Of a DNA stretch of 64,000 nucleotides, positions 34,406 through 46,633 are shown piece by piece. The number at the start of each line of letters is the position of its first letter. The stretch's first letter is position 1. Under the pieces are notes generated by a model. It searched no databases, was not told where the DNA came from, and saw only the letters and a program-made list of their open reading frames with translations. Position numbers and translations under genes: made by a program. Source of the stretch: Planctomycetota bacterium (GTDB taxonomy: Bacteria; Planctomycetota; Planctomycetia; Gemmatales; Gemmataceae). The stretch is taken from assembly GCA_016195405.1 (NCBI GenBank), contig JACPZP010000100.1, positions 124,001 to 188,000 of the forward strand, given 5' to 3'.

Positions 34406-35337
34406 CTACAAGCCTTTGCGATCGCGCGGATCGTGTCGGGCGTCGTTCGACAACAACCGCCGATGAGCCGCGCGCCGGCGTTGTGCCAGCGCTTGGCGGC
34501 CGCGCCCCAATCGAGCGGGTCGGCGCCGTCGATCCAGCAGCGTCTTTCGGCGTCCCAAGATTCGCCGCTGTTGGGATATGCCAAGAGCGGCTTAGATGTG
34601 ACGTTGGCCAGCGAACGCAACAGCCCCTCCACGAAACGAGGCGGCGTGCAGTTGATCCCGACCGCGACGATGTTCGGCGATTTGGCAGCGACCGCCACGC
34701 ACGCGGCCAGCGTCTCGCCGTGACAGACGTGACGCTCATCGCGGCAACTAAAGCTCATCCAAGCCGGCGTTTCGGGAAACTCCTCGAGCAAACGCTCCAG
34801 CGCCTCGGCTTCCGCCCGGCAGGGAATCGTCTCACACGCAATGAGATCCGCGCCGCTCTCGGCCAACACCTGTAGTCGCGGCCGATGCCAATCACGAAGC
34901 TGGGCCATGGACAAGCCGTAATCGCCGCGGTATTCCGAGCCGTCGTGCAGCGTCGCTCCGTAACAGCCGACGGACGCGGCAACCAGCGGTCGCGGTGAAC
35001 AATTCGTGCGATTCGCCAAGAACTTCTCCCGCGCCTCCTGGGCGAGGCGAATGCTGAGCCGCATCAAATCGGCAGCCTGCTCTCGATCCAAGCTGCGCCG
35101 GGCGAATCCTTCGAAGCTCGTCTGATAGCTGGCGGTGGTGATGACGTCGGCGCCGGCCTCGAGATAATCGAGATGTACCTGGCGGATGAGGTCTGGATTC
35201 TCCAAGAGGAGCTTAGCGGACCAGAGGGGATCGCGCAAATCGGCTCCGCGGCGTTCCACCTCCGTGGCGAGTGCCCCGTCGAGAATCACGAATTCTTTGC
35301 ACTCGAGGAACGGTTGGAGCGGATTGTTCATATTCAT
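34387..35337 (-). CDS. mmuM: Homocysteine S-methyltransferase
   Basis: A 316-residue Pfam S-methyl_trans protein. The N-terminus [18 protein letters not shown] matches the family opening (LDGGLxTxLE..G). Zinc-ligand cysteines appear in GINCTPP and [14 protein letters not shown]. The pattern [30 protein letters not shown] is highly conserved. It transfers methyl from S-methylmethionine or SAM to homocysteine to make methionine, independent of B12. Tandem ATGs at 35337 and 35331 are both possible starts. The stop falls in a palindromic repeat. It is upstream of the JAB operon on the same strand but has no evident functional link. Confidence 0.92.
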   Translation of the reverse strand: MNMNNPLQPFLECKEFVILDGALATEVERRGADLRDPLWSAKLLLENPDLIRQVHLDYLEAGADVITTASYQTSFEGFARRSLDREQAADLMRLSIRLAQEAREKFLANRTNCSPRPLVAASVGCYGATLHDGSEYRGDYGLSMAQLRDWHRPRLQVLAESGADLIACETIPCRAEAEALERLLEEFPETPAWMSFSCRDERHVCHGETLAACVAVAAKSPNIVAVGINCTPPRFVEGLLRSLANVTSKPLLAYPNSGESWDAERRCWIDGADPLDWGAAAKRWHNAGARLIGGCCRTTPDTIRAIAKACRSGFHS

Positions 35338-35411
35338 GAAGGGCGCGCGAAACCGCCGAGCGAGCTACTATGCCGCAGCCTGTTAGATATCGTTAGCCAC
35401 GTAAGAACTGC

Positions 35412-35924
35412 TCATTCCGTGAGTTGCCGGAGCACATCCATGGCCGTCACCACACCGATCAGGATGCCTTCCTCGTCCACCACGAACAGGCGGTGTACGT
35501 GCAGGGCCAGCATTTCCTTGATGACTTTCACGGCCGGCGTGTCGGGCGCCACGGCGAAGATAGCCGGCGTCATGAGGTCGCGCACGGTCGTCTGGTCGAC
35601 GTTCTCGACCTGGAAGCCAGGCATCGGTTCGCCTTTGCGCGTCTTCAGGTCCTGCTCATAGAAATAAGTCGGCCCCGGCGCGAGGTAGTCGACCTTCTCG
35701 CGATCGTGAACCAGCAGGTCGCCACGGCTCAAAACGCCGACAGGCCGGCCGGCCTCATCGATCACCGGGGCGGCGCTGAAGCCCTTGTCGGTCAGAAGCA
35801 CGATCGCCTCGCGGATGTTGGCGTCAGCGCGAAGCGAGATCGGGTTGGGCACCATCAGGTCGGTCGCGGTTTCGGCGCGGAGATGCATGGTGGCCCGGGC
35901 GGGTACATCCAAGGTGCGGATCAT
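35412..35924 (-). CDS. Tandem CBS-domain protein
   Basis: A 170-residue protein composed of two CBS domains. The first has ATDLMVPNPISLRADANIREAI and ends FSAAPVIDEAGRPVGVLSRGDLL. The second begins TVRDLMTPAIFAVAPDTPAVKV and ends HVHRLFVVDEEGILIGVVTAMDVL. The pair forms a Bateman module that binds adenosine nucleotides or SAM. Between the domains is an insert of about 30 residues (DYLAPGPTYFYEQDLKTRKG). No attached catalytic domain is present, so it is probably a regulator of another protein. Confidence 0.92.
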   Translation of the reverse strand: MIRTLDVPARATMHLRAETATDLMVPNPISLRADANIREAIVLLTDKGFSAAPVIDEAGRPVGVLSRGDLLVHDREKVDYLAPGPTYFYEQDLKTRKGEPMPGFQVENVDQTTVRDLMTPAIFAVAPDTPAVKVIKEMLALHVHRLFVVDEEGILIGVVTAMDVLRQLTE

Positions 35925-36042
35925 GACTGCGCCCTCGCAAGAGATGGGTCAATACGGGCAATGTGAGTGGAAGGGATATACGTGTATTGAACAGCTGGCG
36001 GCGCGCGTTTGCAATTGAAAAATCCGGCTATCGCCTGTTTGG

Positions 36043-36810
36043 CTATTTCGCAGCCATTCGCAGCGCCCCGTCCAAGCGGATCACTTCGCCGTTGAGCATT
36101 TCGTTTTCGATGATGTGCCGGGCCAAGGCCGCGAATTCCTCGGGCTTACCCAGCCGCGAGGGGAACGGCACCTGCTGGCCCAGCGAAATCCGCGCGGGCT
36201 CGGGCAAGCCGGCCAAAAGCGGCGTGTCGAAAATGCCCGGGGCGATCGCCAGGACGCGAATGCCGAGGCGGGCCAGCTCGCGGGCGATGGGAAGCGTCAT
36301 TCCGACCACACCGCCCTTCGATGCCGAGTACGCCGCCTGGCCAATCTGCCCTTCGAAAGCCGCCACCGACGCCGTGCTGATGAGAACGCCGCGCTCACCG
36401 CTGGGGCTGGGGGCGTTGCGGCTCATCGCCTCCGCGGCCAGGCGGATGACATTGAAGGTGCCTACCAGATTGATGTTGATGACCTTGGCGAAGGCGGCGA
36501 GCGGATGCGGCCCGGTTTTGCCCAGGACCTTCTCGGCGATGGCGATCCCGGCGCATTGGATCGAGCCGTGCAAGCCGCCGAACGTGTCGCAGGCCAGCTT
36601 GATCGCCGATTGGACGCTGGCTTCGTCGGTCACGTCGGCGCGGGCGAACCGAACCTTCGCGCCCAGCTCGCCGGCGAGGGATTTTCCTTTGTCCTCATTG
36701 AGGTCGGCGATGACGACGTTGCCGCCTGCCTGAGCCAACAAGCGCACGCAGGCACCGCCCAGACCCGAAGCGCCGCCGCTGACGAGGAAGGCATTGCCGG
36801 AAATGTTCAT
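36043..36810 (-). CDS. HSD10-like short-chain 3-hydroxyacyl-CoA dehydrogenase
   Basis: The start ATG 36810 gives [20 protein letters not shown], and 255 residues in all. The glycine motif GGASGLGGA and NAD-type [11 protein letters not shown] are present. [49 protein letters not shown] and [14 protein letters not shown] match the type 2 3-hydroxyacyl-CoA dehydrogenase (HSD17B10/HADH2) pattern closely, including the N-x-x-G-x-x-N-V-I-R block. It would oxidise short 3-hydroxyacyl-CoAs with NAD in beta-oxidation of fatty or branched acids. Upstream in-frame codons to 37047 lack similarity and are excluded. Confidence 0.9.
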   Translation of the reverse strand: MNISGNAFLVSGGASGLGGACVRLLAQAGGNVVIADLNEDKGKSLAGELGAKVRFARADVTDEASVQSAIKLACDTFGGLHGSIQCAGIAIAEKVLGKTGPHPLAAFAKVININLVGTFNVIRLAAEAMSRNAPSPSGERGVLISTASVAAFEGQIGQAAYSASKGGVVGMTLPIARELARLGIRVLAIAPGIFDTPLLAGLPEPARISLGQQVPFPSRLGKPEEFAALARHIIENEMLNGEVIRLDGALRMAAK

Positions 36811-36937
36811 AGGGTCCGTTATATGGCAAGGGCCCGCTTTGGGCGGCATGCTGTGCCTCAAAACCTGGGCTGCGAACATCGCGTGGAATGCTGCGGCATG
36901 GTAAGATATTTCCGCACTTGCTCGGAGAGTATCACGC

Positions 36938-38620
36938 TTGAAACGAATCCTGCGAAATTGGCGTTGGATAGCGCGCGGCGGCTTGGCTGTCGGGCTGGGG
37001 ATTGCTCTATACATGGTGATGGGCCCGGTCGAGCGCTGGACCGTCAAGATAGATGAGAATGAAGAGGATCAATTCGCGCTCACACCAGATGGAACGCGCG
37101 TAATATGCCAACGATTCGCACCGACTAAGTGGGACGGACCGCGCCGTTTGCGCGATGGGGCGACGGGCGAAGTGCTGGCGGAATTCGCAGGGAAGGACCG
37201 TGCCTACGAGGCTCCCTGTAGCATGCTGCTTTCCTCCGGGCACATCCCTTGGCCGCCCTACCATTTAGGCAAGCGTTTTTGGATCGGTGTCCCTAAGGAT
37301 GATCTCAGGACGCTTGATGTGTTCGACCTACGCTCTGGCGAAGTGCACGCGCTGGAACTGAAACCGATCGCAAACACGCTGAGAGGTTCGGAAGTCATAA
37401 TCGCACCAACCGAGGACACGATGGCGATTGTCACAGAGGAAACGTCAAATAATGAAGGAATGGCGGAGAACCCTCGCGGTGTTGTGCATCTTTTCGCACT
37501 GCCCGGCGGCGAGCATCTCGTTGACTTAGATGTGCAATACACAAACGATGAAGTCCTTCCCGCGCAGTTCGCTCTCGACGGGTCTCTTTTTCTTTATTCG
37601 GCCCCCAATGTGAGCAAGCCGGAAGTTCACATCTGGGATGCTGAAAGGCGATGTAAGGCCGGGGTGATTTCCACGGAAGCGAAAACCTGGAACTTGAGCC
37701 AGAATGGCCGTTTTCTCCTGGCCGCCGGCAGAGATGGTCGGACGAAAATTTGGGACCTGTTGGAGTCGAAGCATTCCGAACCGGCGCATGTGCTTCCGGC
37801 CGGATTCGGGCCGAATTGGCTCACCGTCTCGCGCAATAGTAACGCAATCGCGGACTGGGTTTTTGAACCCGAGATAGTTTTTTGGCACCGGAAAACCGGG
37901 GAGGTCGGCATTGTAAGTCTTCCTCCACGCGAAAGCGAGCATGCTGTCGGAACATCTTGGGCCGTTTTTTCGCCGGATGAAACTTTGTTCGCTGTTATTC
38001 GCGCTGACGGTGAGGCGAACAAAATCCAACTGACCGTCATTGATGTGTTCAAGCGCGAGGTCCTCTGGAGTATATCGGGGTGCGATCCTCGGCCGCTTTC
38101 TTGCTTCGGGGCCGACAACACGGTGTTCGTGGTGCGCGATTGCGAAGCTCAGGTGCGCAATGCTCATTCCGGGAAAGTGCTCGGTTTATTTCGGCTGCCC
38201 GGCTCAACGTATTCAGCTCCTCTTAGTGGGAATGGTCAATTCGCATTAGTCGACAGCGTAGGCGCGCCGCCAGAAGATTTGCAAACGCGAGTTTTTACTT
38301 TTCTGAATGATTGGCTTAACGCCGGGATTAGCATCAATAATTCGCGGCTGCTCGTTATTGATCTCGGAAGCCACCGTGAAGTATTCGATCTCACCAATTC
38401 GAGCGTGCAATCGCTTCAGCTGTCAGAGGACGGACGCACGCTGCTCACGGTGCATGGAGACGAAGCCGGCGTTTATCTCCGGAGTTGGGACGTGCCCGCG
38501 CGCCGGGCGTGGTTGACGATCGTCGGCATTCCGGCGGGCGTGTTTTTGTTGTTGGCGGTGGTCGGCGGGTGGCGGGATCGGCGACGAGCAAAGCGTACTG
38601 CTAGTAGTGTAGCAGCTTGA
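36938..38620 (+). CDS. TM-beta-propeller-TM protein (paralogue of the 47.9-49.5 kb gene)
   Basis: A 560-residue protein starting at TTG 36938, with GGAG upstream; the first ATG (37013) would remove the membrane helix. One helix near the N-terminus ([16 protein letters not shown]) and one near the C-terminus ([19 protein letters not shown]) followed by a basic tail (RDRRRAKR) bracket a soluble region of WD40-like strands: [58 protein letters not shown]. No enzymatic motif. It could sense or scaffold at the envelope. It shares layout with the protein at 47859-49514. Confidence 0.75.
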   Translation: MKRILRNWRWIARGGLAVGLGIALYMVMGPVERWTVKIDENEEDQFALTPDGTRVICQRFAPTKWDGPRRLRDGATGEVLAEFAGKDRAYEAPCSMLLSSGHIPWPPYHLGKRFWIGVPKDDLRTLDVFDLRSGEVHALELKPIANTLRGSEVIIAPTEDTMAIVTEETSNNEGMAENPRGVVHLFALPGGEHLVDLDVQYTNDEVLPAQFALDGSLFLYSAPNVSKPEVHIWDAERRCKAGVISTEAKTWNLSQNGRFLLAAGRDGRTKIWDLLESKHSEPAHVLPAGFGPNWLTVSRNSNAIADWVFEPEIVFWHRKTGEVGIVSLPPRESEHAVGTSWAVFSPDETLFAVIRADGEANKIQLTVIDVFKREVLWSISGCDPRPLSCFGADNTVFVVRDCEAQVRNAHSGKVLGLFRLPGSTYSAPLSGNGQFALVDSVGAPPEDLQTRVFTFLNDWLNAGISINNSRLLVIDLGSHREVFDLTNSSVQSLQLSEDGRTLLTVHGDEAGVYLRSWDVPARRAWLTIVGIPAGVFLLLAVVGGWRDRRRAKRTASSVAA

Positions 38621-38707
38621 ACGCCTCAAATTGCGTGGCACGTGAAGCACCACGGGGCAAGCCCGTGGCATCACGCAATCGGGCGGCGTATGATGTTAAT
38701 GCCCGTT

Positions 38708-38742
38708 AAGCCCACAGATTCGCTGCGCTCATCTGTGGGCTT
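38708..38742. repeat. Hairpin with conserved TCGCTGCGCTC loop, copy 2
   Basis: Arms AAGCCCACAGAT (38708-38719) and ATCTGTGGGCTT (38731-38742) form a perfect 12-bp stem around TCGCTGCGCTC. It precedes the DUF1501 start by 18 nt. A second small hairpin (CCACGGG/CCCGTGG) lies at 38650-38668. Confidence 0.8.
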
Positions 38743-38760
38743 GGCGCGCTTGGGGTGAAT

Positions 38761-40185
38761 ATGTTTCTCTCACGGCGTGACATGTTCCGCACTGCCGGCG
38801 CCGGTTTCGCCTCGCTGGCTCTCATCGACATTTTGTCTCGCGACGGCTTCTTCGCGCAAGAGCCGCAGCGATCCGCCAATCCGCTGGCCCCGCGGCCGCC
38901 GCACTTTCCGGCCCGCGCAAAGCATGCCGTTTTCCTGTTCATGAACGGCGCTCCCAGCCAGGTCGACACCTTCGATCCCAAGCCGGCGCTTGACCGCTAT
39001 CACAATCGGCCCTATCGCGGCCGCACTCCAGTCGGGTCCAACGGCCGGCCCGTCGGCAACCTGATGCAGACGCCGTTCACCTTCCGTAACTACGGTCAAT
39101 CGGGCTTGGAGATCAGCAGCCTGTTCCCGCATACGTCGCGCTATGCCGACGATCTCTGCGTCATCCGCTCGCTTCACACCGACACGGCGGCCCATGCTTC
39201 CGGCTGTCTACAGATGAACACCGGAAGCGTGCAGATCGGCAAACCGAGCCTCGGCGCCTGGCTCAGCTACGGCCTGGGCACCGAGAACGACAGCCTGCCG
39301 AGCTTCGTGGTCATGACCGATCCACGCGGAGGACCGATCTCGTCAGCCTCGAATTGGACAGCCGGCTTCATGCCCGCCGCCTACCAGGGGACGCTGTTCC
39401 GCAGCCAAGGGAATCCGCTTCTCGATCTCGCCAATCCTCCGGGCACGTCGGCGCGGACGCAGCGTCATGCGCTCGATCTCTTGAACGAACTGAATCAGGA
39501 ACATCAACGCACCCGCCCCGGCGATAGCGAACTTACCGCTCGCATCGAATCCTACGAACTGGCGTTTCGCATGCAAACTCGTGCCGCCCAGGTGGTCGAT
39601 CTATCGCGCGAGGAAGAACGCACGCGCGAGATGTATGGCCTCAACAATCGACTGACCGCCGACTTTGGCCGCAAATGCCTGATCACGTGCCGGCTGCTTG
39701 AGTCGGGTGTGCGCTTCGTTCAACTTTACTCCGGCGGCGGGCACCTGGAAGACACCTGGGACGGCCATTCCGATTGCATCACCAACCATCGCATCCATGC
39801 CGGCGAGACGGACCAGCCGATCGCCGCGCTGATCACCGATCTCAAGCGCACCGGTCTGTGGGACGAGACTCTGCTAATTTGGGGCGGCGAGTTTGGACGA
39901 ACGCCGACCAGCGAAGGCGTGGGCCGGCCGGGGCGCGACCATAATCCCTTCGGCTTCTCGATGTGGCTGGCCGGCGCCGGCGTCAAAGGCGGCCAGGCCA
40001 TCGGCGCCACGGATGAACTCGGCTTCAACGCCGTGGAAGAGCCGCACCACGTCTCCGACCTGCACGCCACCATCCTGCACTTGATGGGCCTGGATCATCG
40101 CCGGCTGACCTACCTGTACCAAGGACTGGATCAACGGTTGACGGGCGTGACGCCGCGCGAAGTCATCAGTGAAGTCCTTGAATAA
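38761..40185 (+). CDS. Tat-exported DUF1501 protein
   Basis: The start is ATG 38761, giving MFLSRRDMFRTAGAGFASLAL, a twin-arginine signal peptide (SRRDMF), and 474 residues. The body is DUF1501, an alkaline-phosphatase-superfamily domain. Seen are HAVFLFMNGAPSQVDTFDPK (near the metal/catalytic start), LCVIRSLHTDTAAHASGCL, FVQLYSGGGHLEDTWDGHSD, LIWGGEFGRTPTSEGVGRPGRDHNPFGFSMWLAGAGVKGG and HHVSDLHATILHLMGLDHRRLTY. DUF1501 genes often pair with DUF1549/DUF1553 cytochrome-like partners in planctomycetes; none is adjacent here. A role as a secreted sulfatase or hydrolase is unproven. It is flanked on both sides by hairpins of the same family. Confidence 0.93.
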   Translation: MFLSRRDMFRTAGAGFASLALIDILSRDGFFAQEPQRSANPLAPRPPHFPARAKHAVFLFMNGAPSQVDTFDPKPALDRYHNRPYRGRTPVGSNGRPVGNLMQTPFTFRNYGQSGLEISSLFPHTSRYADDLCVIRSLHTDTAAHASGCLQMNTGSVQIGKPSLGAWLSYGLGTENDSLPSFVVMTDPRGGPISSASNWTAGFMPAAYQGTLFRSQGNPLLDLANPPGTSARTQRHALDLLNELNQEHQRTRPGDSELTARIESYELAFRMQTRAAQVVDLSREEERTREMYGLNNRLTADFGRKCLITCRLLESGVRFVQLYSGGGHLEDTWDGHSDCITNHRIHAGETDQPIAALITDLKRTGLWDETLLIWGGEFGRTPTSEGVGRPGRDHNPFGFSMWLAGAGVKGGQAIGATDELGFNAVEEPHHVSDLHATILHLMGLDHRRLTYLYQGLDQRLTGVTPREVISEVLE

Positions 40186-40200
40186 GATTTTCCCCACAAA

Positions 40201-40273
40201 CCCCGGGATGAGCGCAGCGAATCCTGGGCGTAACGTCGCATCACCCCCAGGATTCGCTGCGCTCATCCTGGGG
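40201..40273. repeat. Double hairpin with conserved loop, copies 3 and 4 (inverted pair)
   Basis: Two hairpins in opposite orientation: 40201-40228 carries the loop as its complement, and 40246-40273 carries TCGCTGCGCTC (40254-40264) on stem CCCAGGAT/ATCCTGGG. The two 28-nt halves are also complementary to each other (27 of 28). It starts 15 nt after the DUF1501 stop. Confidence 0.85.
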
Positions 40274-40287
40274 CTTGGATAATTCTG

Positions 40288-41316
40288 ATGTCTTCACTTA
40301 CCACCGAGCAATTACGTGCCCGCATCGCCCATCTTCCGCGCGTCTCCCTTGCGCATCTGCCGACGCCGCTCGAAGAGGCCCCGCGCTTCTCCCGGCAACT
40401 CAAAGGCCCGCGCGTTTGGATCAAGCGCGACGACTGCACCGGCCTCTACTTCGGCGGCAATAAGACGCGGCATAACGAGTTCCTCCTTGCCGATGCGCTG
40501 GAGCGCAAGGCCGACGTGCTCGTCTGGGGCGCGGGCGTGCAGTCGAATAACTGCCGGCAAACCGCGGCGGCCTGCAATAAGCTCGGGCTCGATTGTGTTC
40601 TCTACCTCAGCCGGGCCGCTCACAACGACGATGTTCAAGGAAACCTGCTCCTCGATCACTTGATGGGCGCGGAAATACACATTATCGACGAGCCGCTCGG
40701 ACCACTGCTCGATGAGGCGCTGCTGAAGGCGTCGGCCGAGTTGGCACAAGCGGGGCGGCGGCCTTATGTATGGGACCGCGTCCCCGGCCGGCCGCTCGCC
40801 GCAGTCAGCTACGCCCTTTGCCTTGCGGAAATGCTCGAACAATTCCAGGAGAAGGATATCCACCCAACCGCCATCTATGCGGCTGCCGCGGGAGCCACCG
40901 GCGCGGGCCTTGTCTTGGGCAAAGCGATTTTAGGATGGCACGGCAAGATCAAGCTGCTGTGCCCGATTCTGTGGCCGTGGGACATTGCCGCCGACTTGGC
41001 GGAAGTGGCCAATGACGCCGCCAAGCTGCTCGAATTGCCGCATCGCGTGACCTCCCGCGACGTCGATGTGCGCACCGACTTTATCGGCCCAGGCTATGGT
41101 CAAATCACTCCGGCGGGAAGCGAGGCGATCAAACTGATCGCGCGCAGTGAAGGCATCCTCCTCGACCCCGTGTATACGGCCAAAGCCATGGCAGGCTTCA
41201 TCCACGACGTTCGCCATGGGATGTACAAGTCGGATGAAATCGTCGTCTTCATGCACACCGGCGGCACCCCGGCGGTGTTCGCCTACCGCGACGAACTCCT
41301 CGGCAAATCCCATTGA
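40288..41316 (+). CDS. PLP-dependent D-cysteine desulfhydrase / ACC-deaminase family enzyme
   Basis: A 342-residue fold-type II PLP protein. The N-terminal HLPTPLEEAPRFSRQLKGPRVWIKRDDCTGL is typical, and the PLP-binding lysine is in GGNKTRHNEFLLADAL. GVQSNNCRQTAAAC follows, where D-cysteine desulfhydrases and ACC deaminases have GGVQSNH; here Asn-Cys replaces Asn-His. AAAGATGAGLVLG binds the phosphate. Close relatives degrade D-cysteine to pyruvate, H2S and ammonia, or open 1-aminocyclopropane-1-carboxylate. The two cannot be told apart safely. The FMHTGGTPAVFAY C-terminus supports the family. Confidence 0.87.
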   Translation: MSSLTTEQLRARIAHLPRVSLAHLPTPLEEAPRFSRQLKGPRVWIKRDDCTGLYFGGNKTRHNEFLLADALERKADVLVWGAGVQSNNCRQTAAACNKLGLDCVLYLSRAAHNDDVQGNLLLDHLMGAEIHIIDEPLGPLLDEALLKASAELAQAGRRPYVWDRVPGRPLAAVSYALCLAEMLEQFQEKDIHPTAIYAAAAGATGAGLVLGKAILGWHGKIKLLCPILWPWDIAADLAEVANDAAKLLELPHRVTSRDVDVRTDFIGPGYGQITPAGSEAIKLIARSEGILLDPVYTAKAMAGFIHDVRHGMYKSDEIVVFMHTGGTPAVFAYRDELLGKSH

Positions 41317-41487
41317 TCCGTCAAGATCGTTGGGCGTTCTGGGAAAACTGTAGGGCCAATGCAACGCGGCGCAAGTCGTGCCATGCCGCTGCGTTCTCCT
41401 TCGGAGCTTTTCCCTGGCGTGCGCGCGCCGCAACGGGTAGAGTAAACAGGTAATGGGGAACGCTCTGCACAAGAGAGGAGCCCAATC

Positions 41488-42645
41488 ATGTCGCTCGTGC
41501 GTGGCCTAATTCTGACGGCCCTGTTGGCCGCTCTGCCTTCGGCCGCTGTGGCCCAAAACCTCGATGACATCCTCAACCGCGACCGCTTGCTCGTGCAGAA
41601 GCTCTTCGACGAGGTCAATAAAGCCGTTGAGAAGTCGCGCACGCTGCAGAAGAACGAGCCGGCCAAGGCACGAGTTGTTCTCGAAGAAGCGCTCGCCAAG
41701 ATTCAGGGCAGCGAAAATTGCCCGGAGGACCAGAAAGCCCTCTTGCGCCGCCGGGTCAATACCCGAATGACCGACATCAACAATCAACTCCGCGAAGTGA
41801 TGCTCGCGGCTGAGGAAGCGGTCCGCAAAGAGGCGGACAAAGCGAAACGGGAAAACAACACCGGTCCGCCGAAGAATCCCAGCGACGTCGCCAAGAACGC
41901 GATTGTGACCATGAAAGATCAGCTTGCGGCCCATGAGCGCATCCGTTCGGGGGCGGCGAAGGGCCGTCTCGGCGTGCTCAATCAGTTGACCGAATCGGTA
42001 GTCCCCATGGAGGGCAGCCTTGAGTATCCGAAGTATTGGGCCCAGCTGACGGAAAATCGCAAGGTCGTCACCGGCCAAAAGCTGGCTGACAAGGAAATCG
42101 CCATGCTCAAGGCGCTCAATTCCACGTTGTCGGTCGATTTCAACAAGACGCCTTTCCGAGAGGTGATTGACTACTTGAACGAGAAGACCGGCCAGACAAT
42201 TTATGCCGACGAACCTTCTCTCAAAGACGCCAACGTCGAGTACGACGACCCGGTGACTTTCAAGGTCAAGAAAGTCACCCTGCGGACCGTTCTGCGCAAA
42301 GTCCTCGCTGATAAGGGACTGAGCTACATCTTACGAGACGGGAACATCGAGATCGTCACCATCCAGAAAGCCCGCGAAACCATGGTCGTGCGGGCTTACC
42401 CCATCAGCGATCTGGTCGGCTCGGGCAGCCCGGAGATGTATGGGCCTTTCGTCGCCTATCAGATTCGCATGCAGAACGTGCAGATTCTCATCAACAATAT
42501 TCAGACCGCGATCGATCCCAGCCTGTGGGAGCCTCAAGGCGGTCCCGGCCGCATCACCTACAACGAAGCGGCCAACGCCCTGTTGATCCGCGCCCCAGCC
42601 GAAATGCATTACATGATGGGCGGCGGCAGCCTCATGGGACGATGA
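41488..42645 (+). CDS. Exported protein with coiled coil and STN/secretin-N-like domain
   Basis: A 385-residue protein with signal peptide (LILTALLAALPSAAVAQ). Residues about 25-140 are charged and helical (KLFDEVNKAVEKSRTLQK; EEAVRKEADKAKREN). Residues about 205-295 form an STN/secretin-N-like domain: LSVDFNKTPFREVIDYLNEK, then VTFKVKKVTLRTVLRKVLAD, LSYILRDGNIEIVTIQKA. Then VVRAYPISDLVG and a last segment (QILINNIQTAIDPSLWEPQGG) follow. This is the same module as in the 1614-residue VWA protein (ATYLIRRNFIEITT..RVYPVGDLV). STN domains occur in secretins and TonB-dependent systems; the rest of the apparatus is not seen. Probable envelope protein. Confidence 0.75.
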   Translation: MSLVRGLILTALLAALPSAAVAQNLDDILNRDRLLVQKLFDEVNKAVEKSRTLQKNEPAKARVVLEEALAKIQGSENCPEDQKALLRRRVNTRMTDINNQLREVMLAAEEAVRKEADKAKRENNTGPPKNPSDVAKNAIVTMKDQLAAHERIRSGAAKGRLGVLNQLTESVVPMEGSLEYPKYWAQLTENRKVVTGQKLADKEIAMLKALNSTLSVDFNKTPFREVIDYLNEKTGQTIYADEPSLKDANVEYDDPVTFKVKKVTLRTVLRKVLADKGLSYILRDGNIEIVTIQKARETMVVRAYPISDLVGSGSPEMYGPFVAYQIRMQNVQILINNIQTAIDPSLWEPQGGPGRITYNEAANALLIRAPAEMHYMMGGGSLMGR

Positions 42646-42660
42646 CTTGGGTCCTCTGAC

Positions 42661-42990
42661 ATGAGCTTGTATTTTCCGACGGCTCAAGAACGCAAACGAC
42701 GAACCATCTTTCCCGGCGTGAACATCAACACGTGCGCGGCCGAGAAAATGATGCTTTCCTACGCCGAGTTGGAAGCGGGCGCCGTCGTCGGCGAGCACAG
42801 TCATCCCCACGAACAAGTCGGCCTGGTGATCAGCGGCAAAGCGACGTTCTGGATCGGCGGCGAAGAGAAAACCCTCGGCCCCGGCGACATGTTCCGCATT
42901 CCCGGAAACGTCAAGCATCGCGTCGTCGCCCTGGAAGGTCTGGTTCGCATCCTCGATATCTTTCATCCCATCCGCGAAGACTACCTGTAA
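42661..42990 (+). CDS. Small cupin-domain protein
   Basis: A 109-residue single cupin fold. Motif 1 is EHSHPHEQVGLVISGKATFWIGGEEKTL and motif 2 GPGDMFRIPGNVKHRVVAL. The three histidines in SHPHEQ plus the later KHRV are likely metal ligands. The start ATG 42661 comes 15 nt after the STN-protein stop. Cupins of this size occur as oxygenases, isomerases or sugar-binding regulators. Substrate unknown. Confidence 0.85.
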   Translation: MSLYFPTAQERKRRTIFPGVNINTCAAEKMMLSYAELEAGAVVGEHSHPHEQVGLVISGKATFWIGGEEKTLGPGDMFRIPGNVKHRVVALEGLVRILDIFHPIREDYL

Positions 42991-42995
42991 CGCAT

Positions 42996-43064
42996 GGCGA
43001 GCCGGGGTGTCAGCGACTGGAGTATTCCGGAAAAAACTCCGGTCGCCAACGCTCCCGGCTCGCC
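42996..43064. repeat. Palindromic element with GGCGAGCCGGG ends
   Basis: Left arm 42996-43023 (starting GGCGAGCCGGGG) and right arm 43036-43064 (ending GGCTCGCC) are an imperfect inverted repeat. The right arm matches the segment inside rnd at 9718-9746. It lies in the gap between the cupin stop (42990) and dcd. Confidence 0.8.
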
Positions 43065-43137
43065 GGACCCTTCCCGTTTTTTGGCCGATCCCCACAATAA
43101 CAGCAACCCGTTCCACTTCGTTCACGGAGGTTGCATC

Positions 43138-43689
43138 ATGGGGCTCTTGGCCGATTGGCAAATCAAGCGTGACGTCAAGATCGAGCCGTTCGCCGATGAA
43201 TCGCTTCGGCCCGGCGTGATCTCGTACGGCGTTTCCAGCTACGGCTACGACGTCCGCGTCGGCCGGCATTTCAAAGTTTTTACCAACGTCTATGGCGCCA
43301 TCATCGATCCCAAGAAGTTCGACCCAAGCGCTTTCGTGGACATCGAAGCCGATTTCTGCGTCATCCCGCCCAACAGCTTCGCACTTGCCGAAACGGTGGA
43401 GTACTTCGAAATTCCGCGCGACGTGCTGGCCACTTGCCTGGGAAAGTCGACGTACGCTCGCTGCGGCATCATCGTCAACGTGACGCCGTTGGAGCCCGAA
43501 TGGCGCGGCCGCATCACCATGGAGATCAGTAACACGACGCCCTTGCCCGCCAAGATCTACGCCAATGAAGGCATCGCGCAGATTCTCTTCTTCCGCGCCG
43601 ACCAGGTGTGCGAGAAGAGCTACGCGGACAAGAAGGGGAAATACCAGGATCAGAAGGGGCTGACGTTGCCGTTCGTGGTGAAGGGCTAG
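43138..43689 (+). CDS. dcd: dCTP deaminase
   Basis: The start is ATG 43138, 7 nt after a GGAGG ribosome site; earlier in-frame codons run through the palindromic element and are excluded. This gives 183 residues, matching the family length. Signature segments: [17 protein letters not shown] (family GxSSYGYD), [20 protein letters not shown], and the catalytic stretch [23 protein letters not shown], with the glutamate of PLEPEW in the deaminase position. [10 protein letters not shown] and the C-terminal [18 protein letters not shown] also fit. It makes dUTP from dCTP for dTTP synthesis. The next gene, acnA, is convergent. Confidence 0.95.
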   Translation: MGLLADWQIKRDVKIEPFADESLRPGVISYGVSSYGYDVRVGRHFKVFTNVYGAIIDPKKFDPSAFVDIEADFCVIPPNSFALAETVEYFEIPRDVLATCLGKSTYARCGIIVNVTPLEPEWRGRITMEISNTTPLPAKIYANEGIAQILFFRADQVCEKSYADKKGKYQDQKGLTLPFVVKG

Positions 43690-43692
43690 CGC

Positions 43693-43762
43693 CGTTTAGC
43701 GGGGAGCCGCAGGCGACCGCGGGCCGCGCCTAACGCAGTCGCCTACGGCTCCCCGCTAAACG
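43693..43762. repeat. CGTTTAGC-ended palindromic element between dcd and acnA
   Basis: Arms 43693-43717 and 43738-43762 (25 nt, 24 paired) with a 20-nt loop. It lies between two convergent stops (43689 and 43767), so it can act as a shared transcription end. The ends match those at 25401-25471. Confidence 0.85.
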
Positions 43763-43766
43763 AAAA

Positions 43767-46484
<2,718 letters not shown>

Positions 46485-46578
46485 GGCTTGTGTTCCTTTC
46501 GTTTCGCGCTCAATCGGCGACACTGTCATTGTAAACATCGTTTAGCCGCGAGCCAGCGGCGAGCGCGGGCTTGTGGCG

Positions 46579-46633
46579 GCCGCTTTACGTTTCGCGCTCC
46601 CAGAGTTGTTTCCGAGCGCGAAACGCAAGCGGC
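46579..46633. repeat. Imperfect hairpin upstream of the BCS1-like gene
   Basis: Arms 46579-46599 and 46614-46633, with a perfect inner 12 bp (CGTTTCGCGCTC/GAGCGCGAAACG). A GTTTAGCCGCGAG stretch just before (46549-46561) resembles the end of the GTTTAGC family. It lies in the divergent acnA/AAA intergenic region. Confidence 0.7.

Noticed and set aside
36811-37047. N-terminal extension of the HSD10-like SDR
   Set aside because: Arg-rich text without similarity overlaps the divergent gene start at 36938; ATG 36810 gives the canonical N-terminus.
42994-43137. N-terminal extension of dCTP deaminase through the palindromic element
   Set aside because: The family length (183) and GGAGG site fit ATG 43138; the extension is encoded by a repeat.
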